A DNA stretch of 64,000 nucleotides from Leucobacter sp. OH1287 (GTDB lineage Bacteria > Actinomycetota > Actinomycetes > Actinomycetales > Microbacteriaceae). Where the stretch lies: NCBI RefSeq assembly GCF_003859945.1, contig NZ_RQYM01000002.1, forward strand, positions 124,001-188,000. The letters run 5' to 3'. Shown here piece after piece: positions 19,187 through 27,968 of this stretch. The position numbers were made by a program, and so were the translations under genes. Within the stretch, counting starts at the first letter, position 1, and every line of letters begins with the position of its first letter. The notes beneath the pieces were generated by a model. It was not told where the DNA came from. It was given only the letters and a program-made list of their open reading frames with translations, and made no database searches.

Positions 19187-19896
19187 CAACAACACGCACA
19201 ATCCGTTTCGCCTGCATCGACTCAGACGCGCTGCCGCTGTTTGCAAAAAGCACGGACGGAGTCACCCGAACCGGTTACGAAGCCAGCGTTGCTGAGCTAC
19301 TGTGTAACAAACTCGGGGTGAAGTTTGAGTGGCTTATGATGCCCTGGGAGGACATGATCCCGTCGGTGAGATCTGGTGAGACAGACGCGGTGCTGTGCGG
19401 TCAGGGAGTGATCCCCGAGCGACAGGCGCTTGTTGACTTCACTGAACCGTACACAATCTTCAACGAGACGCTTGTGGTAAGGGAGGGGATAACCCTCACC
19501 CCGGAGAGTGACTACACCGGTTACAAGATTGGCGCGATTGCCGGATCCACCAACATGAAACTGGCTGAAACATTCAAGGGGGCTGAGCTTGTGCCGTTTG
19601 GGTCAAGCGACGATGTCTTCCAAGACATGATCGATGCGACAAGAAGCGGGCAAATCCACGGCTTTGTTGATGACGATGTTGTGATGATCCCGCTGGCGCA
19701 AGAAGCTGAAGACCTGTCAGAGGCCTTCACCGTGAAAACCGCTAACCGTTGGGCAATCGGTGTGAAGCCAGGGAATCAGGCTCTGCTTGACGAGTTGAAC
19801 GGTGCGCTCGCTGAGGCGATCGCTGATGGCTCACTGAAGCAGATCTGGGATCAGTGGCTCAGCCCGCTGGAGTTTCCGTTCACAGAGTCAGAGTAG
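19183..19896 (+). CDS. Solute-binding-protein-3 fold protein without signal peptide
   Basis: 237 residues from the ATG at 19183, chosen because GGAGG precedes it and it overlaps the GS stop as ATGA. The body is an amino acid-type periplasmic binding protein (TGYEASVAELLCNKLG, WEDMIPSVRSGETDAVLCG, DFTEPY, GAIAGSTNMKLAETF, IWDQWL). The N-terminus MTTTRTIRFACIDSD begins directly with the first beta strand: no signal sequence, no lipobox, and no permease or ATPase gene nearby. It is therefore probably cytosolic. Possible roles are ligand buffering or sensing, or an enzyme built on this fold, as in cyclohexadienyl dehydratase. None can be chosen from sequence. Confidence 0.75.
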   Translation: MTTTRTIRFACIDSDALPLFAKSTDGVTRTGYEASVAELLCNKLGVKFEWLMMPWEDMIPSVRSGETDAVLCGQGVIPERQALVDFTEPYTIFNETLVVREGITLTPESDYTGYKIGAIAGSTNMKLAETFKGAELVPFGSSDDVFQDMIDATRSGQIHGFVDDDVVMIPLAQEAEDLSEAFTVKTANRWAIGVKPGNQALLDELNGALAEAIADGSLKQIWDQWLSPLEFPFTESE

Positions 19897-19902
19897 GAGC
19901 CG

Positions 19903-20619
19903 ATGATGTCGACTGTTGCGCGGCGAGCGCCGCGAGTAGCTGTTACTGGAATGCACTCCGGAACAATAAAAGGGTTACGCTTTGGCGGAAGTGCAGCATC
20001 CGATGCGATTCTGAGGGCGGTGGTTGCAGCCGGCGGGGAGCCAGCTGTTCTCAGCTTGCACTCGTCGCTCGCCGCGCAACAACGACTAGAGGGGTATGAT
20101 GCGCTGTTGATACCGGGCGGTGCAGATATCAACCCTGCCAGGTACGGTGCTGAGGTGGAACCGCACACGGTAGTTGCCGATTCACCTCATCAGGATCAGT
20201 TTGAGGCGGATCTGCTGATGGCCGCTGCTCAGGCGCAGATGCGGGTGCTAGCGATCTGTCGCGGTATGCAGCTCGTGAACGTTGAATTTGGTGGAACCAT
20301 GCAGCAGGATGTTGCGGGCGACTCTATTCATCGTAACTCGGTGCATGACGTTGAGATTGTGGCGGGCTCGCTCCTGTCGCGGGTGTTCAACGGTGAGGAG
20401 CGGGTTGCTGCATCCTCATACCATCACCAGGCCGTTGCAGACCTTGGGCAAAACCTCCGCGTCACCGCCCGCGCGAACGACGGCACCGTGGAGGCGCTGG
20501 AACATGAAACCGCTGAAATTATTGCCGTGCAGTGGCACCCCGAGGATGATATAGTTACCCGAGAAAAGCACGCCCAGCTCTTTCAATGGCTTGTGTGGGG
20601 AGAGGATTTACCGCAGTGA
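19903..20619 (+). CDS. PuuD-like gamma-glutamyl-amine hydrolase (peptidase C26)
   Basis: 238 residues, class I amidotransferase fold of the C26 family. The nucleophile elbow is ICRGMQLVNVEFGGTMQQD and the His/Glu pair is in QWHPE; SYHHQAV before it is typical of PuuD. PuuD frees GABA from gamma-glutamyl-GABA in putrescine breakdown. Seven bases separate it from the binding-protein gene. Together with the GS-like ligase it supplies the closing step of a gamma-glutamylated pathway: glutamate is attached, the amine is oxidised, glutamate is released. The exact substrate is inferred, not seen. Confidence 0.83.
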   Translation: MMSTVARRAPRVAVTGMHSGTIKGLRFGGSAASDAILRAVVAAGGEPAVLSLHSSLAAQQRLEGYDALLIPGGADINPARYGAEVEPHTVVADSPHQDQFEADLLMAAAQAQMRVLAICRGMQLVNVEFGGTMQQDVAGDSIHRNSVHDVEIVAGSLLSRVFNGEERVAASSYHHQAVADLGQNLRVTARANDGTVEALEHETAEIIAVQWHPEDDIVTREKHAQLFQWLVWGEDLPQ

Positions 20620-21350
20620 CGAAACTACGAATATTGGTTGTGCAACACCAGGCAAACGCCGGCCTTGGCGTCTATCAAGAGCAGCTGCGGAAGGCTGCCA
20701 GTGAGCTGGTGATCGCAGGCCCCGTGTTTGAGACGGCGGTGCCAAGCTCCGCTGCCGGGTTTGACGCGGTGATAGTGCTTGGTGGATCCATGGGCCCCAC
20801 TGATGATGAGAAGGCGCCGTGGCTGGTGCAGACCCGCGAGCTACTGCGTGATGCTGTCGCAGGCGGGGTGCCAACCCTCGGCATCTGCCTTGGTGCACAA
20901 CTGCTTGCAACCGCGCTTAACGGCGAGGTGAAAACCATGCCGCAGGGGCCCGAAATTGGTGTCTGCCGCGTGCGAGTAAGTGACGATGCTGGAGCGGATC
21001 CGCTTTTCGGCAACTGCGCGGGCGCGGCATTGCCGGCGGTGCAGTGGCACTATCTGGAGGTTGCAAAACTACCGGATGGCGCTGTTGTGCTCGGCGGAAG
21101 CGAACACTGCCCACACCAGATTTACCGGGTTGGGGATGCCGCGTGGGGAACCCAGTTCCATCCCGAGGCGAACGCGCAAACCGTTGTTGACTGGGTCAAG
21201 GAGGATCCCGCCGAGCTTGACCGGCTAAAGCTTAACCCCGAGGAACTGGTTAGCGCCGCCCAGCGTGAGGAGCCAGCGCTCGCCGATGAATCACAGCAAC
21301 TGATGGAACGGTTCCTCGGGTTTGCCGCTGCACGGCGGGTCGCCAGCTAG
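20616..21350 (+). CDS. Class I glutamine amidotransferase-like protein (GuaA-type N domain only)
   Basis: 244 residues from the GTG at 20616, which overlaps the PuuD stop (GTGA). Motifs are VLGGSMGPTDDEKAPW, the elbow GICLGAQLLATALNGEV and the His/Glu part GTQFHPEAN, as in stand-alone GATase1 proteins annotated as GMP synthase-like. No synthetase domain follows. A second hydrolase of the same superfamily right after PuuD suggests either two gamma-glutamyl intermediates of different shape or glutaminase activity serving the ligase. An aniline pathway is known to pair a GS-like and an amidotransferase-like protein in the same way, which supports the first idea. Confidence 0.75.
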   Translation: MTKLRILVVQHQANAGLGVYQEQLRKAASELVIAGPVFETAVPSSAAGFDAVIVLGGSMGPTDDEKAPWLVQTRELLRDAVAGGVPTLGICLGAQLLATALNGEVKTMPQGPEIGVCRVRVSDDAGADPLFGNCAGAALPAVQWHYLEVAKLPDGAVVLGGSEHCPHQIYRVGDAAWGTQFHPEANAQTVVDWVKEDPAELDRLKLNPEELVSAAQREEPALADESQQLMERFLGFAAARRVAS

Positions 21351-21430
21351 ACGTCGACGACCACTGTGTGGGGTGGGGGCGGATCCGCTCACCCCAGCGC
21401 CTTGGTAAACAGAGGGTAGCACCTGCCCGT

Positions 21431-21478
21431 GCGGGGGCGATAGAGCTGCTTAGCGCTTGCCGACGCGGGGGCGATAGA
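21431..21478 (+). repeat. Direct repeat at the 3' end of the GntR gene
   Basis: GCGGGGGCGATAGA occurs at 21431-21444 (outside the gene) and 21465-21478 (inside its last codons), period 34. It looks like a local duplication of the gene's end. Confidence 0.6.
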
Positions 21479-23009
21479 ACAGCTGAATACCGCTGTCGAG
21501 CGGTTGGATTTTGATCTGATCGAATATCCCGCTGGCTTCCTGCAGCAGTGTGCCCGGAAGCTGTTCCGGGGTGTTGCTCAGCAGCACCGTGCCGTGACTG
21601 TTGGTGATAACTGCGTCAATCTCGGTGTGCATGAGAAGCGGCATCAACTCCTCTTCGAAGTCCGCAACGGTGATGTCGAGGCCGATAATGCCGACACGTT
21701 TGCCGTCGAGGGTCGCCGGGGTTGTGAAGGTTATGATGTTGGCTTCAACACCCAGGTAGTCGAGGTACGGGCCGACAGCGCCGATTGTGCCGTGCTCGTA
21801 AGAGGTGATGAACCAGGGCAGCTGCTCGTAGTCGTAGAAACGCTCTGACTCGGGTGTGACACCGAACGCGTAACGGGCGAAACGGCCCTCATCCTCACGC
21901 ACCCACCACTCAAGCTGACCCTGTGACTTGTGTGCTGTGCTTCTCGCGAGGACCAGGCCACAACCGTCAACTCGCGGGTGTGCGTCCAGGAAGTCGGCCG
22001 CAAGGAGTTTAATCTCGCGACGGTTGGTGGGTGTGATGTTTACGTTGTTGTCGGCGCTGTTGCCGCTGATGAAGCCGATGATACCGCTGTTCAGCGCCTC
22101 CAGGTCAGTAAACAGTTCTGTCAGGTGGTTGCCGAGAGCTTCACCCATACGCTGTGCGGCTTTTCTTGCCGCAACCGCTTTATCCTCGCTTGAGGCGGCA
22201 GCTGATGCCGCTGCCGCTGCTGCCGCAGCCTCCGCAACCCGCTCAGCTGTTGTGCCTGCTGGGGTGGCTGAGGCGAGAGCAAGCTGCAGGCGGTTCTTAC
22301 CCTCCAATATTAGTCGCATATTGTGTTCAACGTGTGCGACAGCGAGTTTCTCTGCCTTGTCTGGATCACCCTGCTCAATCGCCATGGTGATGTCGAGGTG
22401 GTCACGGTAAGCGGCAGCGCTCGATGCCTCGGTGATCTCCGTCTCCCAGAGGAACGGAGAAAGCTCAGAGTAGAGGCGCTGTTCAGCGAGCAGCAGCCTG
22501 TTCGAGTTGCTTAAAACCGCGATCTCGAAGTGGAAACGGTTGTCAGTGAGTGCACACTCACGCGGTGTTTTAGCGTCGCGGGCGCGGAACATCAGCTCTG
22601 GTAGGCGAGTCTGGGCACCCAACGGTAGGCGCTGAGCGGCGAGACGCGCAGCGGTGCCGGAGACCGCGCACTGCTCGTCAAAGAAGTCACGCAGTGTGTC
22701 GGTGCTGGTCGCCAGCAGAGAATCCTTTAGCAGCTGCACGTTCGGAACTGGTGACTGGGCAATAAAAGTGCCACCGTTGCGGCCTCGTGTTGTCTGCACG
22801 ATACCCTCTTTGCGCAGTTTCGCGAGTGCCTTGCGCAGCGTTACAACCGCGACACCAAACTGTGCAGCTATTTCTGGTTCGGATGGGAGGCGTTCACCAA
22901 CATTGAGTTTGCCGGTTGTGATCGCCTTCTTAATTCTCTCAACGATCAGATCGACGCTGGACACAGAGAGGTCTTGAGTTCCTGCGGAAGCGGAGTCAAA
23001 TAGTTGCAC
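21450..23009 (-). CDS. FadR-type GntR regulator fused to a Cache-like sensor domain
   Basis: 519 residues, about twice a normal FCD regulator. Residues 18-86 form the winged helix (PSEPEIAAQFGVAVVTLRKAL), about 103-236 the all-helical FCD-like region, 255-285 an Ala-rich helical linker, and about 290-505 a Cache-like sensor fold (GPYLDYLG, FTTPATLDGKRVGIIGLDI). In amino acid-sensing double-Cache domains the ligand motif is Y-x4-R-x-W-Y with a later Asp. Here it reads Y392-x4-L397-x-W399-F400, with D445 present, so the Arg that holds the carboxylate is missing. That fits an amine ligand (inference). No membrane helix is seen, so sensing would be intracellular. GTG at 23009 follows GAGGGTG. It converges on the operon it probably controls. 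Confidence 0.8.
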   Translation of the reverse strand: MQLFDSASAGTQDLSVSSVDLIVERIKKAITTGKLNVGERLPSEPEIAAQFGVAVVTLRKALAKLRKEGIVQTTRGRNGGTFIAQSPVPNVQLLKDSLLATSTDTLRDFFDEQCAVSGTAARLAAQRLPLGAQTRLPELMFRARDAKTPRECALTDNRFHFEIAVLSNSNRLLLAEQRLYSELSPFLWETEITEASSAAAYRDHLDITMAIEQGDPDKAEKLAVAHVEHNMRLILEGKNRLQLALASATPAGTTAERVAEAAAAAAAASAAASSEDKAVAARKAAQRMGEALGNHLTELFTDLEALNSGIIGFISGNSADNNVNITPTNRREIKLLAADFLDAHPRVDGCGLVLARSTAHKSQGQLEWWVREDEGRFARYAFGVTPESERFYDYEQLPWFITSYEHGTIGAVGPYLDYLGVEANIITFTTPATLDGKRVGIIGLDITVADFEEELMPLLMHTEIDAVITNSHGTVLLSNTPEQLPGTLLQEASGIFDQIKIQPLDSGIQLFYRPRVGKR

Positions 23010-23102
23010 GGATGAATCACCCTCACATCTCTAATGTTCTTATAATTTTATTCTAGTCTTTTAATCCCCCGTGTGACAGGGGTGTTGGGCACACTAACAA
23101 AG

Positions 23103-23141
23103 TCTGTGGGCATCACACCACAATAGTGTAATGCCCACAGA
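23103..23141 (-). terminator. Hairpin downstream of the BI-1 family gene
   Basis: A 16-bp stem with one mismatch (23103-23118 with 23126-23141) and a 7-base loop. Read on the minus strand it is followed by CTTTGTT, a weak T-tract, between the yccA-like gene and gntR. Confidence 0.6.
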
Positions 23142-23189
23142 GAAGAGCTATTTAGCGTGTTTGGTCGGTTAAGTATACCGTGTCAGCGG

Positions 23190-24023
23190 TTAGTCGTTGC
23201 CGCGGAGAATAGCTAGCAGACGCAGGATTTCAACGTACAACCACACGAGGGTGACCATCAAACCGAACGCTGCTGACCAGCCGTATTTCTGGTCGATGCG
23301 GTTCTCAACACCGCCTTTAATCACGTCGAAGTCCTGCACAAGTGAGTAGGCGGCGAGCAGAATTGCCAGCGCGCCGATAATGACACCGAGTGGGATGCCG
23401 CCGAATAGTTGAACACCCCGCAGACCCCACGGATCTGAAGCAACACCTGTCCACATCAACACCAGGTTAACAACCGAGAATGCGAGGTAGCCGACGGTTG
23501 CGACCAGGAAGATCTTGTTTGCCCGTGGGCTGGTGCGTACCTTACCACTGCGGAACAGCAGCAGTGTCACACCGAAAACGATAACCGTGCCGAGCACCGC
23601 TTGGAAGACGATGCCCGCCCAACGAGCCTCAAAGATCTGTGAGATACCGCCGACGAATAGGCCCTCGGCTGCCGCGTAGAGCACGATCAGTGGGACACTT
23701 GGTTCGCGTTTGAAAGCGTTTATAAGCCCGAGCACGAGTCCGGCGATTGCACCCGGGATCGCTAGTATCGGGAACATCCAGCCAACAGCCGCTGTGGTGA
23801 GCAGCACGAGGAACAACATCACGGTCTTGGTGATGGTGTTCTCGTAGGTCATCGGGGTTGCGGATCCGCCCAGCGCGAATCCTGGTTGTGCGCCCTGATG
23901 GGCTGTTTTTGCCGCAACCGTTGCTGCGGGCTGGTTGTAAATCTCACGGAGCTGATCAGCGCTCAGCGTCTGTTGATTCTTCGGATCAAAAGCTGGCATC
24001 CGGTTAAATGCTGGGTTGCTCAT
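23190..24023 (-). CDS. Bax inhibitor-1/YccA family membrane protein
   Basis: 277 residues: an N-terminal soluble stretch (about 1-65) with FALGGSATPMTYENTITK, then seven hydrophobic segments. The motifs TAAVGWMFP, GLFVGGISQIFE, and QDFDVIKGGVENRIDQKYGWSAAFGL identify the actinobacterial Bax inhibitor-1/YccA group, integral membrane proteins of poorly known function; some bacterial BI-1 members leak calcium in a pH-dependent way. ATG at 24023 is preceded by AAGGGAG on the minus strand. It is monocistronic and divergent from pcrA. Confidence 0.85.
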   Translation of the reverse strand: MSNPAFNRMPAFDPKNQQTLSADQLREIYNQPAATVAAKTAHQGAQPGFALGGSATPMTYENTITKTVMLFLVLLTTAAVGWMFPILAIPGAIAGLVLGLINAFKREPSVPLIVLYAAAEGLFVGGISQIFEARWAGIVFQAVLGTVIVFGVTLLLFRSGKVRTSPRANKIFLVATVGYLAFSVVNLVLMWTGVASDPWGLRGVQLFGGIPLGVIIGALAILLAAYSLVQDFDVIKGGVENRIDQKYGWSAAFGLMVTLVWLYVEILRLLAILRGND

Positions 24024-24195
24024 CTGGCCACTCCCTTATAAATGTTGGTCTGTAAGCAAAGGATGCTGTTTATCTTACTGCGCTTTAATGTGATAAAGCT
24101 GTGTTGCCAGGCGATTGCAAAGCCAACACTGTTTGTTATACCGGCCAGGGTGCCGAAGCTGACACAGTTTGTAACAAAATGTCCGATGCCTCTTC

Positions 24196-24201
24196 TAGAC
24201 T
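24196..24201 (+). promoter_or_regulatory. -10 hexamer TAGACT, leaderless start of pcrA
   Basis: TAGACT ends seven bases before the ATG at 24209. The sequence between (TGTAGGT) is not a usable ribosome binding site at that distance. Confidence 0.5.
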
Positions 24202-24208
24202 TGTAGGT

Positions 24209-26674
24209 ATGAGTTTTTCAGATCACGCCGACCCACTGCTCGCAGGGCTTAACGAGCAGCAGCGCACCGCTGTTGTCTCTAAGAGCAAAGCGCTTTTAAT
24301 CGTGGCGGGTGCGGGCTCGGGCAAAACTCGGGTGCTCACTCACCGCATCGCGCACCTGATTAGGCAGCGGATCGCCTGGCCCAGCCAGATTCTTGCAATC
24401 ACTTTCACGAACAAAGCGGCAGCTGAGATGCGGCAGCGGGTAGGGCAGCTGCTTGGCGAGGGTGCTGAGAGTATGTGGGTTAGCACATTCCACTCCGCCT
24501 GTGTGCGAATCTTACGCAAGGAGGCGGAGCGCTTCGGCTATGTTTCCGGTTTCACCATTTACGACAGTGCTGACAGCAGAGCGCTGTTAAAACGACTCAT
24601 CAAAGAGAGCGGGGCAGAGGCATACAACTTCACACCGGCCGCTGTCGGCAACAAGATATCACGGTTAAAGAACGAGTTAAAAACCGCCTCAGACTACGCT
24701 GCAACGGCGAGGGTGACTGATCCACGCGAGGCGGTATTTGTTGAACTGTTTAGCGCATATGAGCAGGAGCTGCGGCGAGCAAACGCCTTCGATTTTGACG
24801 ATCTGATCGCGCAGACCGTCTACCTGTTCCGGGCCTTCCCCGATGTTGCCGCTAAGTATCGCGCACGCTTCAGGTGGGTGCTCATCGACGAGTACCAAGA
24901 TACTAACCACGCCCAGTACGCGCTCGTCAGGGAGCTTACCAAGGCAACCCCGGCTGATGCCATCGCGGCGCTAAAAACCCCTCTTAACCCAGCGCTTTTA
25001 ACACCAGCGGGGGATTTGCCCGGCGCGGCGCTCACCGTTGTTGGTGACTCTGACCAGTCAATCTACGCTTTCCGCGGCGCAGACATCCGCAACATCGTCG
25101 ACTTCGAAAGCGATTTCAGCGACGCTGAGGTTGTGAAGCTTGAACAAAACTATCGCTCAACGCAGAACATCCTGGATGCTGCAAACGCGATTATTGCCGA
25201 GAATTTTGATCGTCAAGAAAAGTCGCTGTGGACGGCGTCGGGTCCCGGCAACAAAATAGTCGGGTTTGCCGGCTACTCACAGCACGATGAGGCACGGTTT
25301 GTAGCAGAGGAGATTGAGCGGCTGCACAACGACGGTGTCGCTTACGGGCAGATCGCAGTCTTTTACCGTACCAACGCCCAAACCCGTGCGCTTGAAGAAC
25401 TGCTGATGCGCGCGGCAATACCCTACCGTGTACTCGGTGGCACCAAGTTCTATGACCGGGCAGAGATTAAAGACGCAATAGCGTACCTGACCAGCATCGT
25501 AAACCCCTATGATCCAATCAGCTGGTCGCGGCTATTAAGCGCCCCCAAACGGGGGATTGGGGCAGTCACCGAAGCACAGATCGCGGTCTTTGCTGAAACC
25601 AACGAGATCAGCTACCACGAGGCGATGCTGCGCTGCGCAGAAATAGGCATCGGAGCAAAGGCACGAAACGCGGTGCTCTCGCTCGCCCAAACACTGAAGC
25701 AGGCAACCGAGCTCGCAGCACCCACAGCGGCAGCGGTGAAGCCGCGCCCGGTCGGTGAAATCCTGGAAATGATCTTAAAAGAAACCCGCTACCTTGAGAC
25801 GCTCAGGGCGAAACGGGATCCGCAAGACGAGGCAAGAGCAGAAAACCTAGAAGAGCTTATCGCCGTTGCCAAAGAATTCGACGCGGCAAACAGCGGCGGT
25901 ACAGTAATCGAGTTCCTCACCCAGGTGAGCCTCGTCGCCGCAGTCGATGAACTAGACGACATCAGCGGCACCGTCTCCCTGATGACACTGCACACAGCCA
26001 AAGGGCTAGAGTTCCCATACGTGTTCCTCACCGGCGTTGAAGAAGGGCTTTTGCCACACCAGATGTCACTCAACGAACCAGGCGGGGTAGCAGAAGAACG
26101 ACGACTCATGTACGTCGGTGTGACAAGAGCCGAAAAACAGCTCTACTTAACACTCGCGAGCACCCGCAGCCAATTCGGCGACATCGCCGCAACCGTGCCA
26201 TCCCGCTTCCTCCAAGACATTCCAGAAACACTCATCGACTGGCGACAAACCCCAGACCAGATCGGCCACCGCTGCTACGCGGGCGGCAGCCTACAAACAA
26301 CAGGATCCGGGTACGGCGGCGGTGGATCCGGCGGCGGATCCGGTTACAGCGCAGGCCAGCGCCGCGACGCCGCTGCGGCAGACCGCAGCCAAGCCGCGAA
26401 ATGGCGCGAGCGCAAACAACAGCTCACTGCTTCCCGCTTAAACGGGAAGCAAACAAAGCCGATCAGCTTCGGAACGCCGATAGCGCAAAACTACAACGAT
26501 ATAACACTGGAGATTGGCGACAGGATCGAACACGAAACCTACGGCATCGGCTCCGTCAGACTAATCACCGGTTCCGGCAATAAAAGCGTGGCACACGTCA
26601 GCTTCGAAGAGCACGGTGAGAAGAAGCTGTTAATCAGGCTCGCCCCAATAATTAAAATTACAGGCAAAGATTAG
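24209..26674 (+). CDS. pcrA: ATP-dependent 3'-5' DNA helicase PcrA/UvrD
   Basis: 821 residues from the ATG at 24209; an in-frame ATG at 24179 and a longer open frame exist, but homology begins at LLAGLNEQQRTAVV and a TAGACT hexamer fits 24209. SF1A helicase motifs in order: GAGSGKTR (Walker A), ITFTNKAAAEMRQR (Ia), IDEYQDTN (II), GDSDQSIYAFRGAD (III), QNYRS (IV), TAKGLEFP (V), and VGVTRAEKQL (VI). A short insert near 24955-25025 separates the DEYQDTN helix from motif III. The C-terminus carries a Gly/Ser-rich stretch and the Tudor-like PcrA tail (GDRIEHETYGIGSV). Codon use shifts along the gene: the second half prefers GAA, AAA and CTC, as sucCD do, unlike upstream genes. Confidence 0.95.
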   Translation: MSFSDHADPLLAGLNEQQRTAVVSKSKALLIVAGAGSGKTRVLTHRIAHLIRQRIAWPSQILAITFTNKAAAEMRQRVGQLLGEGAESMWVSTFHSACVRILRKEAERFGYVSGFTIYDSADSRALLKRLIKESGAEAYNFTPAAVGNKISRLKNELKTASDYAATARVTDPREAVFVELFSAYEQELRRANAFDFDDLIAQTVYLFRAFPDVAAKYRARFRWVLIDEYQDTNHAQYALVRELTKATPADAIAALKTPLNPALLTPAGDLPGAALTVVGDSDQSIYAFRGADIRNIVDFESDFSDAEVVKLEQNYRSTQNILDAANAIIAENFDRQEKSLWTASGPGNKIVGFAGYSQHDEARFVAEEIERLHNDGVAYGQIAVFYRTNAQTRALEELLMRAAIPYRVLGGTKFYDRAEIKDAIAYLTSIVNPYDPISWSRLLSAPKRGIGAVTEAQIAVFAETNEISYHEAMLRCAEIGIGAKARNAVLSLAQTLKQATELAAPTAAAVKPRPVGEILEMILKETRYLETLRAKRDPQDEARAENLEELIAVAKEFDAANSGGTVIEFLTQVSLVAAVDELDDISGTVSLMTLHTAKGLEFPYVFLTGVEEGLLPHQMSLNEPGGVAEERRLMYVGVTRAEKQLYLTLASTRSQFGDIAATVPSRFLQDIPETLIDWRQTPDQIGHRCYAGGSLQTTGSGYGGGGSGGGSGYSAGQRRDAAAADRSQAAKWRERKQQLTASRLNGKQTKPISFGTPIAQNYNDITLEIGDRIEHETYGIGSVRLITGSGNKSVAHVSFEEHGEKKLLIRLAPIIKITGKD

Positions 26675-26685
26675 TTGTGTAGACT
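26657..26685 (+). promoter_or_regulatory. Possible sucCD promoter
   Basis: ATTACA (26657-26662) and TAGACT (26680-26685) are 17 bases apart, overlapping the end of pcrA. They would give a leader of about 80 bases before sucC. Confidence 0.4.
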
Positions 26686-26775
26686 AGAGCCTAGACATCA
26701 AGCAAAGGGATGTTAGATCAGTCAACAAATGCGCCGGTGTAGCCGCACTGACGCAGCAAAACCGATAGGAAAAGC

Positions 26776-27945
26776 GTGGATCTCTACGAATACCAGGCCC
26801 GCGATCTGTTCGAAAAATACGGTGTGCCGGTGCTCGCCGGCATCGTCGCCGAAACACCCGAAGAAGTTAGAGCGGCAGCAGAACAGATTGGTGGCACAGT
26901 AGTTGTTAAAGCACAGGTAAAAACCGGAGGCCGCGGCAAAGCAGGCGGAGTGAAAGTAGCTCACACCCCAGACGAAGCCGCAGCAGCAGCCGAAGCCATC
27001 CTCGGCCTCGACATTAAAGGCCACATCGTAAAACGCGTGATGGTCGCCCAGGGCGCAAAAATCGCGCAGGAGTTCTACTTCTCAGTGTTGCTCGACCGCG
27101 CAAACCGGTCACTGCTCTCTCTCTGCAGCGTCGAAGGCGGCATGGAAATCGAACAGCTCGCAGTTGAGAAGCCGGAGGCACTCGCGCGGGTAGCCGTGGA
27201 TCCACTCGTCGGGATCGACGCGGCAAAAGCGAAAGAAATCGCAACCGCGGCAAACTTCCCAGCAGAACTCGTAGACAAAGTAGCGCCAGTGCTCGAAACC
27301 CTCTACCGGGTCTACAGCTCAGAAGATGCAACACTCGTTGAAGTAAACCCGCTCGTGCTCACCGAAGAAGGTGACATCATCGCGCTCGACGGTAAAGTCT
27401 CACTCGACGCCAACGCCGACTTCCGGCAGCCAGAACACGCAGCCCTCGAAGACAAAGCGGCAAGCGATCCACTCGAAGCTAAAGCAAAAGCACTCGACCT
27501 CAACTACGTCAAACTCGACGGTGAAGTAGGAGTCATCGGAAACGGTGCTGGCCTCGTCATGTCAACACTCGACGTAGTCGCCTACGCCGGCGAAAAACAC
27601 GGCGGAGTAAAACCAGCCAACTTCCTAGACATCGGAGGCGGCGCATCAGCAGAAGTAATGGCGGCCGGACTCGACGTGATCCTCGGCGATCCACAGGTGA
27701 AAAGCGTGTTCGTTAACGTCTTCGGTGGAATCACCGCCTGCGACGCAGTCGCCAACGGCATAGTCGGCGCGCTCGAAAAACTCGGCGACACCGCAAACAA
27801 GCCACTCGTGGTTAGGCTCGACGGCAACAACGTCGCAGCAGGCCGCGAAATACTTGAGGCTGCAGCCCACCCACTCGTCACCCTCATGACCACAATGGAC
27901 GAGGGCGCAGACAAAGCCGCAGAGCTCGCAAACACCAACAGCTAA
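26776..27945 (+). CDS. sucC: Succinyl-CoA synthetase, beta subunit
   Basis: 389 residues, ATP-grasp fold. It makes succinate and ATP (or GTP) from succinyl-CoA in the TCA cycle, with SucD. Seen: [37 protein letters not shown] at the nucleotide site, [19 protein letters not shown] with the metal ligands, and the subunit contact [14 protein letters not shown]. The start is GTG at 26776 behind ATAGGAAA. Glu and Lys are coded almost only by GAA and AAA, which differs sharply from guaB, purH or kgd. sucD follows after 23 bases. Confidence 0.97.
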   Translation: MDLYEYQARDLFEKYGVPVLAGIVAETPEEVRAAAEQIGGTVVVKAQVKTGGRGKAGGVKVAHTPDEAAAAAEAILGLDIKGHIVKRVMVAQGAKIAQEFYFSVLLDRANRSLLSLCSVEGGMEIEQLAVEKPEALARVAVDPLVGIDAAKAKEIATAANFPAELVDKVAPVLETLYRVYSSEDATLVEVNPLVLTEEGDIIALDGKVSLDANADFRQPEHAALEDKAASDPLEAKAKALDLNYVKLDGEVGVIGNGAGLVMSTLDVVAYAGEKHGGVKPANFLDIGGGASAEVMAAGLDVILGDPQVKSVFVNVFGGITACDAVANGIVGALEKLGDTANKPLVVRLDGNNVAAGREILEAAAHPLVTLMTTMDEGADKAAELANTNS

Positions 27946-27968
27946 GCCGCAAAAGGTATCAAGGAACA

